Source of the DNA: Cystobacter ferrugineus
GTDB taxonomy: Bacteria > Myxococcota > Myxococcia > Myxococcales > Myxococcaceae
Reading direction: 5' to 3'
Length of the DNA: 64,000 nucleotides
Assembly: GCF_001887355.1 (NCBI RefSeq)
Contig: NZ_MPIN01000005.1
Span: 614,681-678,680, forward strand
Part shown: positions 63,762 to 64,000 of the stretch, piece after piece
How the letters are laid out: each line of letters begins with the position of its first letter
Numbering within the stretch: the first letter of the stretch is position 1
The notes under the pieces: generated by a model
What the model saw: only the letters and a program-made list of their open reading frames with translations
Databases searched by the model: none
Told to the model about the DNA's origin: nothing
Made by a program: the position numbers and the translations under genes

Positions 63762-63967
63762 GCCATCGGATGACACACCGATGACGTGTCAGAACCTTCA
63801 TTGACACGTTCACGGCCCGCGCGGAGCCATGAAGGAGCGCGGCAATCCCTGGATTCTCCAGGCGGCCTCCGCTCCGAACAATAGCTGACGGCTAGTACAG
63901 CGCGTGTATAGGGTTCGCTCCCCGTACCACCCATTCGAGCGGTCCACGAGAGACGCGGAGGAAAGCC
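63762..63967. promoter_or_regulatory. Intergenic region with dyads and a possible promoter
   Basis: CATCGG-N8-CCGATG (about 63765-63784) overlaps TGACAC-N9-GTGTCA (about 63770-63790), just after the UvrA2 stop. CTGACG (63885-63890), 16 bp, TATAGG (63907-63912) is a possible sigma-70-like promoter for the gene starting at 63968. Confidence 0.35.
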
Positions 63968-64000
63968 TTGTTCGCGCGTGTGTTTCAACGATGTATCACT
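63968..64000 (+). CDS. Possible start of a further gene (cut by window end)
   Basis: A TTG at 63968 sits six bases after GGAGGAAA, a strong ribosome site, with an open frame to the window end (LFARVFQRCIT). Only eleven codons are visible, so neither gene nor product can be confirmed. Confidence 0.35.
   Translation, partial: MFARVFQRCIT

Overview
The window is high-GC DNA with strong third-position GC bias, so almost every gene casts long false reading frames on the other strand. Gene content points to a fruiting myxobacterium of the Cystobacter/Archangium/Stigmatella group: a GYF-domain protein with an AgmX/PglI-type C-terminus, an NtrC-type regulator with a split-off histidine-kinase-like partner, a Ser/Thr kinase with a PEGA tail, many lipoproteins, and above all a eukaryote-like sterol operon. 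This placement is inference from gene content; no rRNA, tRNA, CRISPR array or insertion sequence was seen.

Layout. 1-10.5 kb holds housekeeping genes: the end of lnt, a Trp/Tyr-rich secreted protein with a 24-bp repeat, an ABC-F ATPase, a Ser/Thr kinase, a sirtuin, free methionine-R-sulfoxide reductase, cmk, accA and two small envelope proteins. 10.5-23.7 kb holds a tandem ArsA-type ATPase, the two-component pair, dCMP deaminase, a lipoprotein protease, a PrkA-type kinase divergent from a short Hsp70, and a large FG-GAP/Kelch lipoprotein. 23.9-29.5 kb holds a P450, clpX, a GYF/AgmX-type protein and truA. 29.5-32.7 kb is a metal-handling island: a His-rich protein divergent from a MerC-like protein and a permease with an apparent ZIP-like front domain. 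32.7-35.7 kb carries a 54-residue ribbon-helix-helix regulator with palindromic sites just upstream, and a sulfur-themed run on the minus strand (MoaD/ThiS-like carrier, JAMM peptidase, APS-kinase-like protein, LarE). 35.8-48.1 kb is signalling and envelope: a NarL-type two-component system, an outer-membrane-type protein, an AI-2E-family permease, a DmpA-type peptidase, a 1355-residue multi-PAS hybrid kinase and a TetR regulator. 48.4-53 kb is metabolic: an acyl-CoA-dehydrogenase-fold flavoprotein, a thiaminase I-like lipoprotein, an EF-G-binding-type zinc protein, a free-amino-acid-type 2OG/Fe(II) dioxygenase and Hsp20.

The standout is 53478-63761 (+): four tightly spaced genes. The first encodes 1163 residues that join a squalene-epoxidase-like flavoprotein, a terpene-cyclase-like alpha-toroid segment and a squalene synthase. 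The second is an oxidosqualene cyclase carrying the Tyr/His/Ile combination of cycloartenol synthases. Together they could take farnesyl diphosphate to a first sterol with only two polypeptides. They are followed by an MmpL/RND lipid transporter and a class-II UvrA paralogue.
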